Notes: generated by a model not told the origin, from the sequence alone. Counted from the first letter of the stretch, positions 1-9,020 are shown. The stretch: 57,879 nt of DNA from Oscillospiraceae bacterium (GCA_015065215.1 SVQT01000007.1:1-57879), one strand, 5' to 3'. Made by a program: numbers and translations.

Positions 1-207
1 GATCTGACCTCGATCGGGGCAACCTTGCTGTTTATGTCGGGGGAGGTGATTCCTTTTCACGGTTGGGGGCTTTGGGTGCTGGGCCTTGTGGCGCTTTTGG
101 GCGTGGCAGCCTTTTTTATCTGCTGGCGTTATGCTGAGCGGATCGATCAACTTTTGGCACAGCTCTCTGACCGTATTTTGCGAAAAAATAAAAAAGATGG
201 GTCATAA
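1..207 (+). CDS. C-terminal end of a membrane protein (partial)
   Basis: An open frame runs from the first base of the window to a TAA stop at 205-207, so the gene begins outside the window. The visible 68 residues contain one clear hydrophobic segment (about residues 22-41, rich in L, V, G, A and F). A charged amphipathic tail follows, with repeated L, I and Q residues and a KNKK basic end, which should face the cytoplasm. No family can be named from this piece. Internal TTG and ATG codons could act as starts, but no good ribosome binding site precedes them, so the frame is treated as truncated. Confidence 0.55.
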   Translation, partial: DLTSIGATLLFMSGEVIPFHGWGLWVLGLVALLGVAAFFICWRYAERIDQLLAQLSDRILRKNKKDGS

Positions 208-243
208 GGTGACAGTGGTCCTTGTTTTGTTAATATTTTTTGC

Positions 244-272
244 TTGTTTTTTGCTGACAGTTATGTTATAAT
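244..272 (+). promoter_or_regulatory. Predicted SigA-type promoter of the acyltransferase gene
   Basis: TTGTTT (244-249) and TATAAT (267-272) are separated by 17 bases. This lies about 60 bases upstream of the acyltransferase start. Confidence 0.55.
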
Positions 273-330
273 CATTATATATACACGCAAAAAGGATCAT
301 TTGATCAATGACAAAATGGGAGGTAGACCG

Positions 331-1551
331 ATGCGGCGTAAACAAAAGCAAACAAAACCCAATGGCTTTTTGTATTGGCTGGTTTCTTTGGTCACACGGC
401 TGGTCGCGAAATTTGGATTTCGCCGCCGCGTGTTGCGCAATGAGATCAAAGGCAAAAAAGGCCCCTTTGTAGTGATCGCCAATCATCAGACCAAGTTGGA
501 TTTTATCAATCTGTTTGATTTGGCAGGCCGCCCTTTGCATTTTGTGATCAGTGAATCTTTTTATAGCACCTTGCCCTTTCAAAAAACGATGGATCGGCTT
601 GGGATGATCCCCAAGCAGCAGTTTCAGACGACCCTTACCGATATTCGCAGAATGAAAACAGTGGTAGAAAACGGCGGTGGATTGGTGATTTATCCCGCGG
701 GATTGATGTGTGAGGACGGCCTCTCTACTCCCATTCCGGCGGCGACCTACCGTTTTCTTGCCTGGATGAAGGTGGATGTTTATGTGGCGCGGGCCACGGG
801 CACCTATTTTGTTAGACCCAAGTGGTCAAAGCGGAACAGACCCGGCCGCACCTATATGGATGTCTATAAGCTCTTTTCGGCACAGGAGCTTGCCGACATG
901 CCGGTAGAGGAGATCCGTGAAAAGGCGGATCAGGCCCTGCTATTCGATGCGTACCGTGAGCAGGAAGAACATAAGATCAAATACAGAAAAAACTACGATC
1001 TAAACGGATTAGAGCAGGTTCTTTATATGTGCCCCCATTGCAAAACCGAGTTTTCGATTGGGGTTAAGAACCATTGCCATTTGGTTTGCGCTAACTGTGG
1101 ATTTCAACATACCGGCGACGTTTACGGCTTTTTGCGTAACACCGGCAAGGTGGGCGAGGAGATCCGCTATGTCTCGGATTGGAGCAAATTGATCTATGAG
1201 GAATTGAAGAAAAAGGTGGAGGACGGCAGCGAAAACATCCTGACCTGCAAAGCGGAAATTCATATGGTAGATCACAAAAAGAAACGGTTTGTCCCTGCCG
1301 GCCGGGGGAATATTACGCTTTCCGGTGACTGTTTTCTCATTGAAGGGGAGATCAACGGAGAGCAGACCAGCTTGATGATCCCCACCAACAGCTTTGCCTC
1401 ATTGCCCTTCCAGCCCGGCAAATATCTGGAGATCCAAGGCGGCGATAAGATTTACCGTTGTTATTTGGAGCATGGAGAATTGGTGATGAAGTTCATCAAT
1501 ATGATCAAAATCTATTATGAGATCAGTACAACGGTTCGTGCCCGTTTTTAA
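331..1551 (+). CDS. PlsC-like lysophospholipid acyltransferase with C-terminal zinc ribbon
   Basis: The 406-residue protein has an N-terminal PlsC/LPLAT domain. The acyltransferase motif I is NHQTKLD (residues 51-57; catalytic pair H52 and D57), and YPAG (121-124) stands where the family usually has FPEG. A basic, hydrophobic N-terminus suggests peripheral membrane attachment. Such enzymes move an acyl chain to lysophosphatidate or another glycerolipid. After residue 230 there is a second module with a four-cysteine zinc ribbon (C234, C237, C253, C256) and a beta-rich tail that simple PlsC enzymes lack. The start at 331 is chosen for the GGGAGG site 5 bases upstream. The frame stays open back to 244, but that part overlaps the promoter. 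The substrate is unknown. Confidence 0.8.
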   Translation: MRRKQKQTKPNGFLYWLVSLVTRLVAKFGFRRRVLRNEIKGKKGPFVVIANHQTKLDFINLFDLAGRPLHFVISESFYSTLPFQKTMDRLGMIPKQQFQTTLTDIRRMKTVVENGGGLVIYPAGLMCEDGLSTPIPAATYRFLAWMKVDVYVARATGTYFVRPKWSKRNRPGRTYMDVYKLFSAQELADMPVEEIREKADQALLFDAYREQEEHKIKYRKNYDLNGLEQVLYMCPHCKTEFSIGVKNHCHLVCANCGFQHTGDVYGFLRNTGKVGEEIRYVSDWSKLIYEELKKKVEDGSENILTCKAEIHMVDHKKKRFVPAGRGNITLSGDCFLIEGEINGEQTSLMIPTNSFASLPFQPGKYLEIQGGDKIYRCYLEHGELVMKFINMIKIYYEISTTVRARF

Positions 1552-1570
1552 CCAATAAGATCAAAAAATC

Positions 1571-1608
1571 AACCCCGTTTTGCCATTATTGCGCAAAACG
1601 GGGTTTTA
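1571..1608 (+). terminator. Intrinsic terminator after the acyltransferase gene
   Basis: AACCCCGTTTTGC pairs with GCAAAACGGGGTT across a short loop and is followed by a T-rich stretch. Confidence 0.85.
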
Positions 1609-1688
1609 TCGCTTTGGCGCAAAGCGATTGCTTGCTTTCTTGCCAGAGAAGCACGGACTAAAAAATTTTTAGAATAATTCCAATTCTA

Positions 1689-1717
1689 TTGACTTTTCGC
1701 GCCATCTGTAGTATAAT
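1689..1717 (+). promoter_or_regulatory. Predicted promoter of the pflB-pflA transcript
   Basis: TTGACT (1689-1694) and TATAAT (1712-1717) have a 17-base spacer. Initiation near 1724 would put the whole ZTP riboswitch in the leader. Confidence 0.75.
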
Positions 1718-1731
1718 AATATTGCCTTTAC

Positions 1732-1829
1732 ACGACTGACGGATAACCGTTTTCAAACGGTCAAGCGGAGAACCGCTGGGGAATGTAAAAATACAATCAG
1801 ATGCAGGCCGACCGTCTGGGCTTTCGCAG
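1732..1829 (+). promoter_or_regulatory. ZTP/ZMP (pfl-motif) riboswitch
   Basis: The leader starts with CGACTGAC (1733-1740). It has a perfect hairpin ACCGTTT/AAACGGT (1746-1761), then GCGG-AGAA-CCGC (1765-1776) followed by GGGGAA. It ends with the highly conserved 3' block CCGTCTGGGC (1812-1821). This arrangement matches the pfl RNA motif, which binds ZMP/ZTP, the purine intermediate that builds up when 10-formyl-tetrahydrofolate is short. The conserved block lies only about 12 bases before the AAGGAG site of pflB, and no run of T follows it, so control of translation initiation is more likely than termination. Sensing folate one-carbon shortage to raise formate supply by PFL is the expected logic. 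Confidence 0.85.
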
Positions 1830-1844
1830 TGAAAAGGAGAGTTT

Positions 1845-4076
1845 ATGGAACACAGCAATTGGAGCGGCTTTCGGGCCGGCGTATGGCAAAATGAGATCAA
1901 TGTTCGTGATTTCATTCAGCAAAACTATACCCCTTACGAGGGGGACGACAGCTTTTTGGCGGGCGCTACCCCCCGTACCGCCGACTTGATGAAAAAAGTA
2001 GAGGCGCTTTTTACCCTGGAGCGTCAATTGGGAGGGGTACTGGATATTGACGCCAATACCGTTTCCTCTCTGACTGCCTATGGCCCCGGCTATGTGGATA
2101 AGGAGAACGAGTTGATCGTTGGTTTGCAGACCAATCGCCCCTTAAAGCGTGGGGTCAATCCCTTTGGCGGTATCCGCATGGCGCGCGCTGCCTGCGAGGC
2201 GTACGGCTATAAGCTGGGGAACAATATTGAGGAAAGCTTCCGTTACCGTACCACCCATAACGACGGTGTTTTCCGCGCGTACACCGACGAGATGCGTCTG
2301 GCCCGCAAAATGCATGTGATTACCGGGTTGCCCGACGGTTACGGCCGCGGTCGCATCATTGGCGACTATCGGCGCGTTGCGCTTTACGGTGTGGATAAGC
2401 TGATTGAGGAAAAGAAAAAGGATAAGCAAAAATTAGCCGAATGTAATTTTGATGCCGAGCATATCCGTTTGGATGAAGAGCTCTTCCGTCAGATCGCTTT
2501 TCTCGGCTATATGAAGGAAATGGCGGCTCTTTACGGATTTGACATCGGCGCGCCTGCCGCCAATACGAGAGAGGCCATCCAGTGGACATACTTTGCGTAT
2601 CTGGCCGGTATTAAGGAGCAGAACGGTGCCGCCAACTCGCTTGGCCGTGTGGCGACCTTCTTTGATATTTACATTGAGCGTGATTTGGCAAACGGCACGC
2701 TGACTGAGGAGGCTGCCCAGGAGCTGATCGACGATTTTGTGATGAAGCTTCGCCTTGCCCGCCATCTGCGCACTCCCGAGTATAACGAGCTGTTCGGTGG
2801 CGACCCCATGTGGATCACCGAGGCGGTAGGCGGCATGGGCGAGGATGGCAGAACGCTGGTTACCAAATCCAGCTTCCGCATTCTCAACACCCTCTATACC
2901 CTTGGCTCCTCGCCTGAGCCTAACCTGACAGTGCTTTGGTCGAACGCGTTGCCCGCGCCCTTTAAAAAGTTCTGCGCTAAGGTGTCTGTGGATACCGATT
3001 CGATTCAGTATGAAAGTGATGATCTGATGCGCCCACGGTACGGTGACGACTATGCTATCGCTTGCTGTGTTTCTGCCATGCAGGTGGGCAAGCAGATGCA
3101 GTTCTTTGGCGCCCGTTGCAATCTGGCAAAGCTCTTGCTGATCGCGATCAACGGCGGTTACGATACCACCAGCGGTATGAAGATCGGCCCCCAGATGGAG
3201 GTGCTGACAGGGGATAAGCTGGAGTATGATACCGTGATGGCACGCTATGAGGTTTATCTTGCTTGGCTTTCCCGTCTCTATGTCAATACCATGAATGTGA
3301 TCCACTATATGCATGACAAATATGCCTATGAAAAGAGCCAGATGGCCTTGCACGATACCGATGTGCATCGCTTTATGGCCTTTGGCGTGGCGGGCCTTTC
3401 GGTGGTGGCAGACTCCTTTAGCGCCATCAAGTATGCCAATGTGCGGCCGATTAAGGATGAAAACGGCTATATCGTGCGCTTTGAGACCGAGGGTGATTTC
3501 CCCAAATACGGCAACGATGACGACCGCGTGGATCTGATCGCCAAGGAGCTGACCCACAAGACGATCACCGAGCTGCGCAAAACCCCCACTTACCGGAATG
3601 CGGAGCACACCCTGTCGGTGTTGACCATTACCTCCAATGTGATGTACGGTAAGCATACCGGCGCCACACCGGACGGCAGAAAGGCCTTTGCTCCCTTTGC
3701 TCCCGGCGCGAACCCGATGCACAATCGCGAGGAAAACGGTGCCCTGGCGTCGCTGAACTCGGTGGCAAAGATTGATTATGACGATTGCCGTGACGGAGTT
3801 TCCAACACCTTCTCGATCACGCCGGACGCACTGGGCCGCACTGACGGTGAGCGGGTGGACAATCTGGTCTCGATCCTGGATGGCTATTTTGCCAAGAATG
3901 CCCACCACATTAACGTGAACGTGCTTTCCCGCGAGACGTTGATGAAGGCTTATGAAAATCCGGAGGCGTATCCCAATCTGACCATCCGTGTATCTGGCTA
4001 TGCGGTGAACTTTAATAAGCTTTCCCGCGAGCAGCAGCGTGAGGTCATCAGCCGCACCTTCCACGAAAGTCTTTGA
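1845..4076 (+). CDS. pflB: Pyruvate formate-lyase
   Basis: The 743-residue glycyl-radical enzyme converts pyruvate and CoA to acetyl-CoA and formate in the cytosol. The tandem catalytic cysteines are C407-C408 (in IACCVSAMQ), and the radical glycine is G718 in RVSGYAV near the C-terminus. Length and motifs match bacterial PFL rather than glycerol or choline lyases. AAAAGGAG lies about 8 bases before the ATG. The gene is preceded by a ZTP riboswitch and followed one base after its stop by the gene for the activating enzyme. Expression is therefore probably tied to folate one-carbon status as well as to anaerobiosis. It is the main source of formate and acetyl-CoA encoded in this window. Confidence 0.97.
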   Translation: MEHSNWSGFRAGVWQNEINVRDFIQQNYTPYEGDDSFLAGATPRTADLMKKVEALFTLERQLGGVLDIDANTVSSLTAYGPGYVDKENELIVGLQTNRPLKRGVNPFGGIRMARAACEAYGYKLGNNIEESFRYRTTHNDGVFRAYTDEMRLARKMHVITGLPDGYGRGRIIGDYRRVALYGVDKLIEEKKKDKQKLAECNFDAEHIRLDEELFRQIAFLGYMKEMAALYGFDIGAPAANTREAIQWTYFAYLAGIKEQNGAANSLGRVATFFDIYIERDLANGTLTEEAAQELIDDFVMKLRLARHLRTPEYNELFGGDPMWITEAVGGMGEDGRTLVTKSSFRILNTLYTLGSSPEPNLTVLWSNALPAPFKKFCAKVSVDTDSIQYESDDLMRPRYGDDYAIACCVSAMQVGKQMQFFGARCNLAKLLLIAINGGYDTTSGMKIGPQMEVLTGDKLEYDTVMARYEVYLAWLSRLYVNTMNVIHYMHDKYAYEKSQMALHDTDVHRFMAFGVAGLSVVADSFSAIKYANVRPIKDENGYIVRFETEGDFPKYGNDDDRVDLIAKELTHKTITELRKTPTYRNAEHTLSVLTITSNVMYGKHTGATPDGRKAFAPFAPGANPMHNREENGALASLNSVAKIDYDDCRDGVSNTFSITPDALGRTDGERVDNLVSILDGYFAKNAHHINVNVLSRETLMKAYENPEAYPNLTIRVSGYAVNFNKLSREQQREVISRTFHESL

Positions 4077-4077
4077 T

Positions 4078-4779
4078 ATGAAGGGACGTATCCATTCCAT
4101 CCAGACCCTCGGCACCCTTGACGGGCCGGGGGTCCGGTTTGTTGTATTTACCCAGGGGTGCCATCTGCGTTGTGGCTGCTGCCACAATCCCGACACCTGG
4201 GAGCCGACCGCGGGCAAGGAGGTCGATGCCCTTGAGCTTGCCCAAAAAGCCACCCGTTACCGCACTTATTTTGGCAAAGAGGGGGGCGTGACTGCCTCGG
4301 GCGGTGAACCGCTTTTGCAGGCTGATTTTGTCGCCGCTTTTTTTGCCCAATGCCATGAAAGAGGGATGAACACCTGCCTGGATACTTCCGGTAGCTTGCT
4401 CAGCGACAGTGTAAAAGCATTGCTCTCTCACACCGATCGGGTGCTTTTGGACATCAAATATTCTACCGATGCGCAGTATAGGGAATTCGTCGGCTGCTCG
4501 CTGGAAAAGCCACTTGCCTTTTTGACTTATCTCAACGAGCATAGGATCCCCACGACATTGCGGCAGGTGATCATTCCGGGGCTGAACGATAATGCCGAAA
4601 GCATGGCGTTTTTAAAACAGCTTCGTGACCGACACGCGTGTGTTGACGGTATCGAGCTGCTGCCCTTTAAAAAGATTTGTCAGACCAAATATGATGCGAT
4701 GGGGCTGATGTTCTCGTTTGCCGATCGCCCGACGCCCTCGGCTGAAAAAATGGCCGAGCTACAGGCACAATTACACTAA
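4078..4779 (+). CDS. pflA: Pyruvate formate-lyase activating enzyme (radical SAM)
   Basis: The 233-residue radical SAM protein carries the CxxxCxxC motif as C28, C32 and C35, which bind the [4Fe-4S] cluster that cleaves S-adenosylmethionine. The following TASGGEP stretch is the typical SAM-contact GGE motif. It installs the glycyl radical on G718 of PFL. There is only one base between the pflB stop and this ATG, indicating translational coupling. An in-frame upstream start at 4039 would overlap pflB by 38 bases and is less likely. The length is normal for PflA without extra ferredoxin domains, which distinguishes it from activators of other glycyl-radical enzymes. Confidence 0.95.
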   Translation: MKGRIHSIQTLGTLDGPGVRFVVFTQGCHLRCGCCHNPDTWEPTAGKEVDALELAQKATRYRTYFGKEGGVTASGGEPLLQADFVAAFFAQCHERGMNTCLDTSGSLLSDSVKALLSHTDRVLLDIKYSTDAQYREFVGCSLEKPLAFLTYLNEHRIPTTLRQVIIPGLNDNAESMAFLKQLRDRHACVDGIELLPFKKICQTKYDAMGLMFSFADRPTPSAEKMAELQAQLH

Positions 4780-4833
4780 AGCGCAAGTTTATTTGAAGAT
4801 AAAAGAAATCTGTACAGAAAAGGGGGAAATCCC

Positions 4834-5925
4834 ATGAAGCTACTACTTTGCGGAGATATTTGTCCTACCTCCAAAAATGAGGCGCTGTTCGCGAGCGGGG
4901 ATATAAAGGCACTGTTTGGTGATACCACAACCCTTTTTGAGGGGAATGATCTGCATTTTATCAATTTGGAATGTGCGCTCACCGAAAAGGAAACGCCGAT
5001 CACAAAAATTGGCCCCAATCTCAAAAGCGGAACGGCGACCGCGGCGACGTTAAAGGCGTTGGGGGTGGATGTGTGCGGACTTTCCAATAACCATGTGTTT
5101 GATTTCGGTATCCCTGGTGTGACCGATATGCTGTCGGTACTGGCAGCACAGGGGATTGCGATGACCGGATTCGGTAAAAATTATGAGGATGCGCGCCGCG
5201 ATTTTGTGCTTGAAAAACATGGAGAGCGGGTCACACTGATCGCGGTTTGCGAGCATGAGTTTTCCTACGCCACCGAAAACGGCATGGGGAGCAGACCCTT
5301 TGACGAGTTTGACACCCTTGAGGATATACGCGCCGCCAAGGCAAAGGGCGGCACTGTGGTTGTCCTCTATCACGGCGGCAAGGAGTTCTGCCGCTATCCC
5401 TCCCCGCGCTTACTTCGTGCCTGCCGCGCCATGGCGAGGGCGGGTGCTGACGTGGTGCTTTGCCAACACAGCCATTGCATTGGCTGTTATGAGGAGTACG
5501 AGGGGTGCCATATTCTGTACGGTCAGGGCAACTTTCATTTCGTGGGCAGAAAGGATGACGCGTACTGGCACAGCGGTCTTTCGGTGAAATACGATACCGC
5601 TACCCATGCGATCGAGTTTGTGCCTCATGTGATGACCGAATACGGCATTACCCTGGCAACGGGTGCCGAAAAGGCACAGCTGATGGCAGATTTTGCTGCC
5701 CGTAACGAGGAGTTGGCTGACGGCCGTTGGCAAGAGGGCTGGCACGCCTTTTGCGAAAGCAAGCGAGAAGCTTATGTCGAGGTCGTGCGGCAGGCAGGCA
5801 CCGATGACGGGGGAAGGGCCGAGAAAAACGATCATATGTTCGCCCACTATCTGGATTGCGAGGCGCACACCGATGTCTGGCGTGAGCTTTATAAAACCGC
5901 CCACCACACTAACGAAAGATCGTAA
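4834..5925 (+). CDS. CapA-family (PGA_cap) metallophosphatase-like protein
   Basis: The 363-residue protein has the CapA/PgsA signature set: an N-terminal GDI, NLECALT, then GLSNNHVFDFG, YHGGKEF, CQHSH and YGQGNFHF. These resemble calcineurin-type metallophosphatase motifs. Relatives take part in poly-gamma-glutamate capsule handling, but many family members have unknown substrates. There is no signal peptide or membrane segment, so this one appears cytoplasmic, unlike classical membrane-anchored CapA. GGGGGAA lies 7 bases before the start. It follows pflA by 54 bases and may be the last gene of the pfl transcript, which ends at the strong hairpin just after it. No capBC genes are nearby. Confidence 0.8.
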   Translation: MKLLLCGDICPTSKNEALFASGDIKALFGDTTTLFEGNDLHFINLECALTEKETPITKIGPNLKSGTATAATLKALGVDVCGLSNNHVFDFGIPGVTDMLSVLAAQGIAMTGFGKNYEDARRDFVLEKHGERVTLIAVCEHEFSYATENGMGSRPFDEFDTLEDIRAAKAKGGTVVVLYHGGKEFCRYPSPRLLRACRAMARAGADVVLCQHSHCIGCYEEYEGCHILYGQGNFHFVGRKDDAYWHSGLSVKYDTATHAIEFVPHVMTEYGITLATGAEKAQLMADFAARNEELADGRWQEGWHAFCESKREAYVEVVRQAGTDDGGRAEKNDHMFAHYLDCEAHTDVWRELYKTAHHTNERS

Positions 5926-5968
5926 AAACACAAAACGGTAGCGATTTTCGCTACCGTTTTGTGTTTTT
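5924..5968. terminator. Bidirectional intrinsic terminator between convergent genes
   Basis: A stem of about 20 base pairs (centred on AAACGGTAGCG/CGCTACCGTTT) is flanked by A and T runs. It can stop both the + strand capA-like transcript and the - strand amidohydrolase transcript. Confidence 0.92.
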
Positions 5969-5978
5969 GCTGATAGGA

Positions 5979-7352
5979 TCAAATGGCAAGACTGCCTTGC
6001 TCGGCCGCTGTTTTCATCGCATCCAGGCGGATAGTGGCGGTGCCGTCCTCGCCGTAGGTGATGCGGTCGCCGGAGCAGGCAAGGCTATCTACAAAGGCAA
6101 GATACGACTCCTTGGAGGGGAAAGGCGGCTTCGCCTCGGCGATCACCTGTCTTGCCAGTGCCGCATCATTTTCCAGCAGGCGCTTTAGCATCAAGAGCTG
6201 CCACTTGGCATTGGTGACGCAGGCCGCCTCGGGATCCGCAATATAGTAGTCCGCGCCGTGGCTGGTGCCGATGGCACCGCCCGCATAAGGGTGGACTACC
6301 GGCATAATGCAGGAAAGATCCCCCATATCGGTACTGCCGGAGCTGTAACCGGCGCGGGCAGGGAAGGTATAGCCGGGCATCAGCTGCTCGGCGCATTCCT
6401 TGGCAAGCGCCACCAGATTTTTGTCGTTATAAAGAGGCGCGTAGCCGGGCGCATCGAGAATTTCGATGTTGGCGCCAAGCGAGAGGGCGGCGCCGATCAA
6501 GGCGCGGTTGACCTTGGCGTTCTCGTGAGCAATGGCATCAAAGCTCTTGCCGCGCACATAGCTCTCCAGCGTGACGGTGGCGGGGATGGCGTTGACCATG
6601 ACACCGCCCTCGGTGACGATGGGGTGCACACGGATCTGATCCTTTTCACGAAAGGTCTCGCGGATGGCGTTGATGGCGTTCAGGCCGCAGTTAGCGGCGT
6701 ACAGGGCGTTGATGCCGTCATGGGGGCTGCCACCGGCGTGCGCGGCCTTGCCCTTGTAGATGATCTGCTTGGCAAGACAGCCCACCGAGCCGCCGTTGCT
6801 GGCGTAGACGTTGGAGGTATGCACCATAAAGGCCAGGTCCACGCCGTCAAAATAGCCGCGGGAAAGGAATTCGCTTTTGCCGCCCAAATATTTGATCTTA
6901 CCTGCTTTTTTTAACTCCGTTCGGTAGTCAATCTCCAAAAGCTCCTCGGCGGGGACGGCGCAAAGGCGGATGCGGCCACAAAGCCCGTCCAGCATATGAG
7001 GTTCACGAAGGGCCGCCGCAATGCCCAGCAGGGTGGCGGCCTGGGCGTTGTGTCCGCAGGAGTGAACGGCGCCGGTCTGCTTGTTTGCCTCGGGGTGCCC
7101 CGGACAGATGATGGCATCCAGCTCGCCCAAAATCAGCACCTCGGGGCCGGGCTTGCCGGTGTCAATCACCGTGTAAAAGCCGGTGATCCCCTCGGCGCGC
7201 ACGATGTCATAGCCCAATGCCGCAAAGGCATCCTCCATATATTTTGAGGTCTCAAATTCCTTGTAGCCGGTCTCGGGATGTGCCCAGATCCAACGCTCTG
7301 CGTCCAGGATCTGTTGGCGGTGCTTTTCAACCGCTCCAATGATATTTTGCAT
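5979..7352 (-). CDS. M20-family amidohydrolase, AbgB-like
   Basis: The 457-residue M20 family metallohydrolase has the metal-binding core HSCGHN, where most M20D enzymes read CGHD. The Asn form is known from AbgB-type aminobenzoyl-glutamate hydrolases. Further ligand or dimerisation motifs visible are GELDAI, PAEE, the HAGGSPHDGINA lid region and GTSHGADYY near residue 370. It probably hydrolyses an N-acyl amino acid, dipeptide or p-aminobenzoyl-glutamate in the cytosol. Folate recycling would suit the ZTP-controlled pfl genes next door, but that link is only inference. The gene stands alone, convergent with the CapA-like gene, with an AGGAGGAT site before the ATG and a strong promoter upstream. 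Confidence 0.85.
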   Translation of the reverse strand: MQNIIGAVEKHRQQILDAERWIWAHPETGYKEFETSKYMEDAFAALGYDIVRAEGITGFYTVIDTGKPGPEVLILGELDAIICPGHPEANKQTGAVHSCGHNAQAATLLGIAAALREPHMLDGLCGRIRLCAVPAEELLEIDYRTELKKAGKIKYLGGKSEFLSRGYFDGVDLAFMVHTSNVYASNGGSVGCLAKQIIYKGKAAHAGGSPHDGINALYAANCGLNAINAIRETFREKDQIRVHPIVTEGGVMVNAIPATVTLESYVRGKSFDAIAHENAKVNRALIGAALSLGANIEILDAPGYAPLYNDKNLVALAKECAEQLMPGYTFPARAGYSSGSTDMGDLSCIMPVVHPYAGGAIGTSHGADYYIADPEAACVTNAKWQLLMLKRLLENDAALARQVIAEAKPPFPSKESYLAFVDSLACSGDRITYGEDGTATIRLDAMKTAAEQGSLAI

Positions 7353-7383
7353 ACCGTTATCCTCCTAAATCAGTGTTGGTTTT

Positions 7384-7413
7384 ATTATATACCATAGGTC
7401 CACCGCCTGTCAA
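7384..7413 (-). promoter_or_regulatory. Predicted promoter of the amidohydrolase gene
   Basis: Read on the - strand, TTGACA (7413-7408) and TATAAT (7389-7384) are separated by 18 bases, about 30 bases before the start codon. Confidence 0.75.
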
Positions 7414-7473
7414 TCCTATTTTAGGTCGGGAGGGGGGTGGCAGTATTTACTTGTGGAAAAATCTCTTCTGATA

Positions 7474-7482
7474 TGATATAAT
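7474..7482 (+). promoter_or_regulatory. Extended -10 promoter of the LysM-CAP pseudogene, beside a DnaA-box-like site
   Basis: TGATATAAT is an extended -10 element without a good -35. A DnaA-box-like TGTGGAAAA lies just upstream at 7452-7460. Confidence 0.5.
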
Positions 7483-7513
7483 AGAAGTACCATAACAAAG
7501 GAGGTAAAAGGTT

Positions 7514-8114
7514 ATAGGTATTAAGAAGAAAATGGTCGCAATATTCATCAGCGCTCTGATGCTGACGGCACTCCTGCCCCTTGGGGCATCTGCCGCTACC
7601 ACGCATACCGTGGTCAAGGGTGATACGATGTGGAAGCTTGCTGTCAAATACGAGATCGGCCTTTCTGAAATCAAGGCCGCCAACCCCCAGATCGCCAATC
7701 CGGATCTCATTTATCCCGGGCAGGTGCTGAACATTCCCACCCTGAACAGTACGGTGACAGACTATGAGGCAGAGGTGGTGCGGCTGGTTAATGTAGAAAG
7801 AGGCAAGCATGGTCTTGCACCGCTCAGTCACGATTGGCAGCTTTCCCGTGTGGCACGATATAAGTCGCAGGATATGAAGGATAACAGCTACTTTTCACAC
7901 ACCAGTCCTACATACGGCTCCCCCTTTCAGATGATGAAAAGCTTTGGCATTTCCTACCGTAGCGAGGGGGCAGCGAACGCCTGCCGCTGTGGTCAGTGCC
8001 TGGATGGGCTCTGCCGGACACCGTGCCAATATTTTGAACAGCGGATTTACGCATATTGGTGTTGGTTATGTGGCAAGCGGCAATTATTGGACGCAGATGT
8101 TTATATCCAGATAG
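7514..8114 (+). pseudogene. Secreted LysM-CAP domain protein, frameshifted and with a lost start codon
   Basis: The frame encodes a signal peptide ending near GASA, a LysM domain (HTVVKGDTMWKLA to PGQVLNIP), and the first half of a CAP/SCP domain (VRLVNVERGKHGLAPLSHD, YFSHTSPTYGSP). Just before 7970 the reading frame breaks. The rest of the CAP domain (TPAAVVSAWMGSAGHRANIL, then GYVASGNYWTQMF) is intact in the next frame and ends at a TAG at 8112-8114, directly before the terminator. The conserved GENIA segment between the two halves is missing, so a deletion of about 17 bases is likely. The position that should be ATG, 8 bases after AAAGGAGG, reads ATA (7514-7516). The nearest in-frame ATG is at 7532. 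Both defects suggest decay; a sequencing error would have to explain both. Confidence 0.75.
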
Positions 8115-8144
8115 CAAAGAGGTCAAAAGACCTCTTTTTCTTTT
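8115..8144 (+). terminator. Intrinsic terminator of the LysM-CAP gene
   Basis: AAAGAGGTC-AAAA-GACCTCTTT is followed by TTCTTTT. It sits directly after the frame-restored stop, supporting the original gene end there. Confidence 0.85.
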
Positions 8145-8151
8145 GGACGGC

Positions 8152-8180
8152 TTGACAACATGGTGAAAATGATATACAAT
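8152..8180 (+). promoter_or_regulatory. Predicted promoter of the SASA esterase gene
   Basis: TTGACA (8152-8157), a 17-base spacer and TACAAT (8175-8180). Confidence 0.7.
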
Positions 8181-8222
8181 CAATCTTACCTGTTTGGGCA
8201 ATGAAGCAAAAGGAGAGCAAGA

Positions 8223-8963
8223 ATGGAAATGAAAGACGGATTACAGAAAACAGAAGGCGAGATACGGGCGTTCCTCATGATTGGTCAGTCAAATATGGCC
8301 GGACGGGGTGAGTTTTCCGACGTGGAGCCGATCAGCAACAAGCTTTGCTATATGCTACGCATGGGTCGCTGGCAGAAAATGAGCGAGCCGATCAACCCCG
8401 ATCGCCCGATCTTTGAGGGTAAGTTCCATAGCGGTGTTTCGCTGGGCGCCTCTTTTGCTGACGATCTGGCCAAGGCAAGCGGCGAGCAGATCGGTCTGAT
8501 CCCTTGCGCCGATGGCGGCACCGCCATTTCGCAATGGATGCCCGGCCAGGTGCTTTACGATCACGCGGTTATGCAATGCAAGCTGGCGCAGCGCTCCTCA
8601 AAGCTGTGCGCCATCCTCTGGCATCAGGGCGAGACCGACTGCAAGGACGACGGCCGCGTTTTGGCCTATAAGGAAAAATTCATTACCATGATGACGGCTC
8701 TGCGCCGCGATCTCGGGGATGAGAGCTTACCGATCATCATCGGCGAGCTGCCCCACCATATCGCCCCTGTTTGGGAGCGCGGCGACCGCCCTGCAAAACT
8801 CAATGCGATCTTTGCCGAGATCGTGCGCGAACTGCCCCATTGCACGCTCGTTTCTGCCGAAGGGCTTGAAATGAAGCCGGACGGCATCCATTTCAACGCG
8901 TCATCCTACAGAGAATTCGGACACCGTTATGCCAAGGCTTACCTTTCGATCGAGCGCAAATAA
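8223..8963 (+). CDS. SASA-domain carbohydrate esterase (CE6-like acetyl esterase)
   Basis: The 246-residue SGNH-type esterase contains the SASA motifs: GQSNMAG with nucleophile S23, CADGGTAISQW, ILWHQGE and DGIHF with the D220/H223 pair. Relatives remove O-acetyl groups from xylan or sialic acids. No signal peptide is present, so it would act on imported acetylated oligosaccharides in the cytoplasm. AAAGGAG precedes the ATG by 7 bases. It has its own promoter and lies 91 bases before the GH39-like gene, which also has its own promoter. Together the two suggest deacetylation and hydrolysis of xylan-derived oligosaccharides, an inference from neighbours and family. Confidence 0.85.
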   Translation: MEMKDGLQKTEGEIRAFLMIGQSNMAGRGEFSDVEPISNKLCYMLRMGRWQKMSEPINPDRPIFEGKFHSGVSLGASFADDLAKASGEQIGLIPCADGGTAISQWMPGQVLYDHAVMQCKLAQRSSKLCAILWHQGETDCKDDGRVLAYKEKFITMMTALRRDLGDESLPIIIGELPHHIAPVWERGDRPAKLNAIFAEIVRELPHCTLVSAEGLEMKPDGIHFNASSYREFGHRYAKAYLSIERK

Positions 8964-8991
8964 AAGAGAAAATTTTTCTATTTAAAACACC

Positions 8992-9020
8992 TTGACAAGG
9001 CTTTTACAACCCTCTAAAAT
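8992..9020 (+). promoter_or_regulatory. Predicted promoter of the GH39-like gene
   Basis: TTGACA (8992-8997), a 17-base spacer and TAAAAT (9015-9020). Confidence 0.7.

Noticed and set aside
2433-4253. 606-codon open frame on the strand opposite pflB-pflA
   Set aside because: It is the shadow of strongly coding pflB/pflA. Its product has no recognised domain, no ribosome binding site and low-complexity composition.
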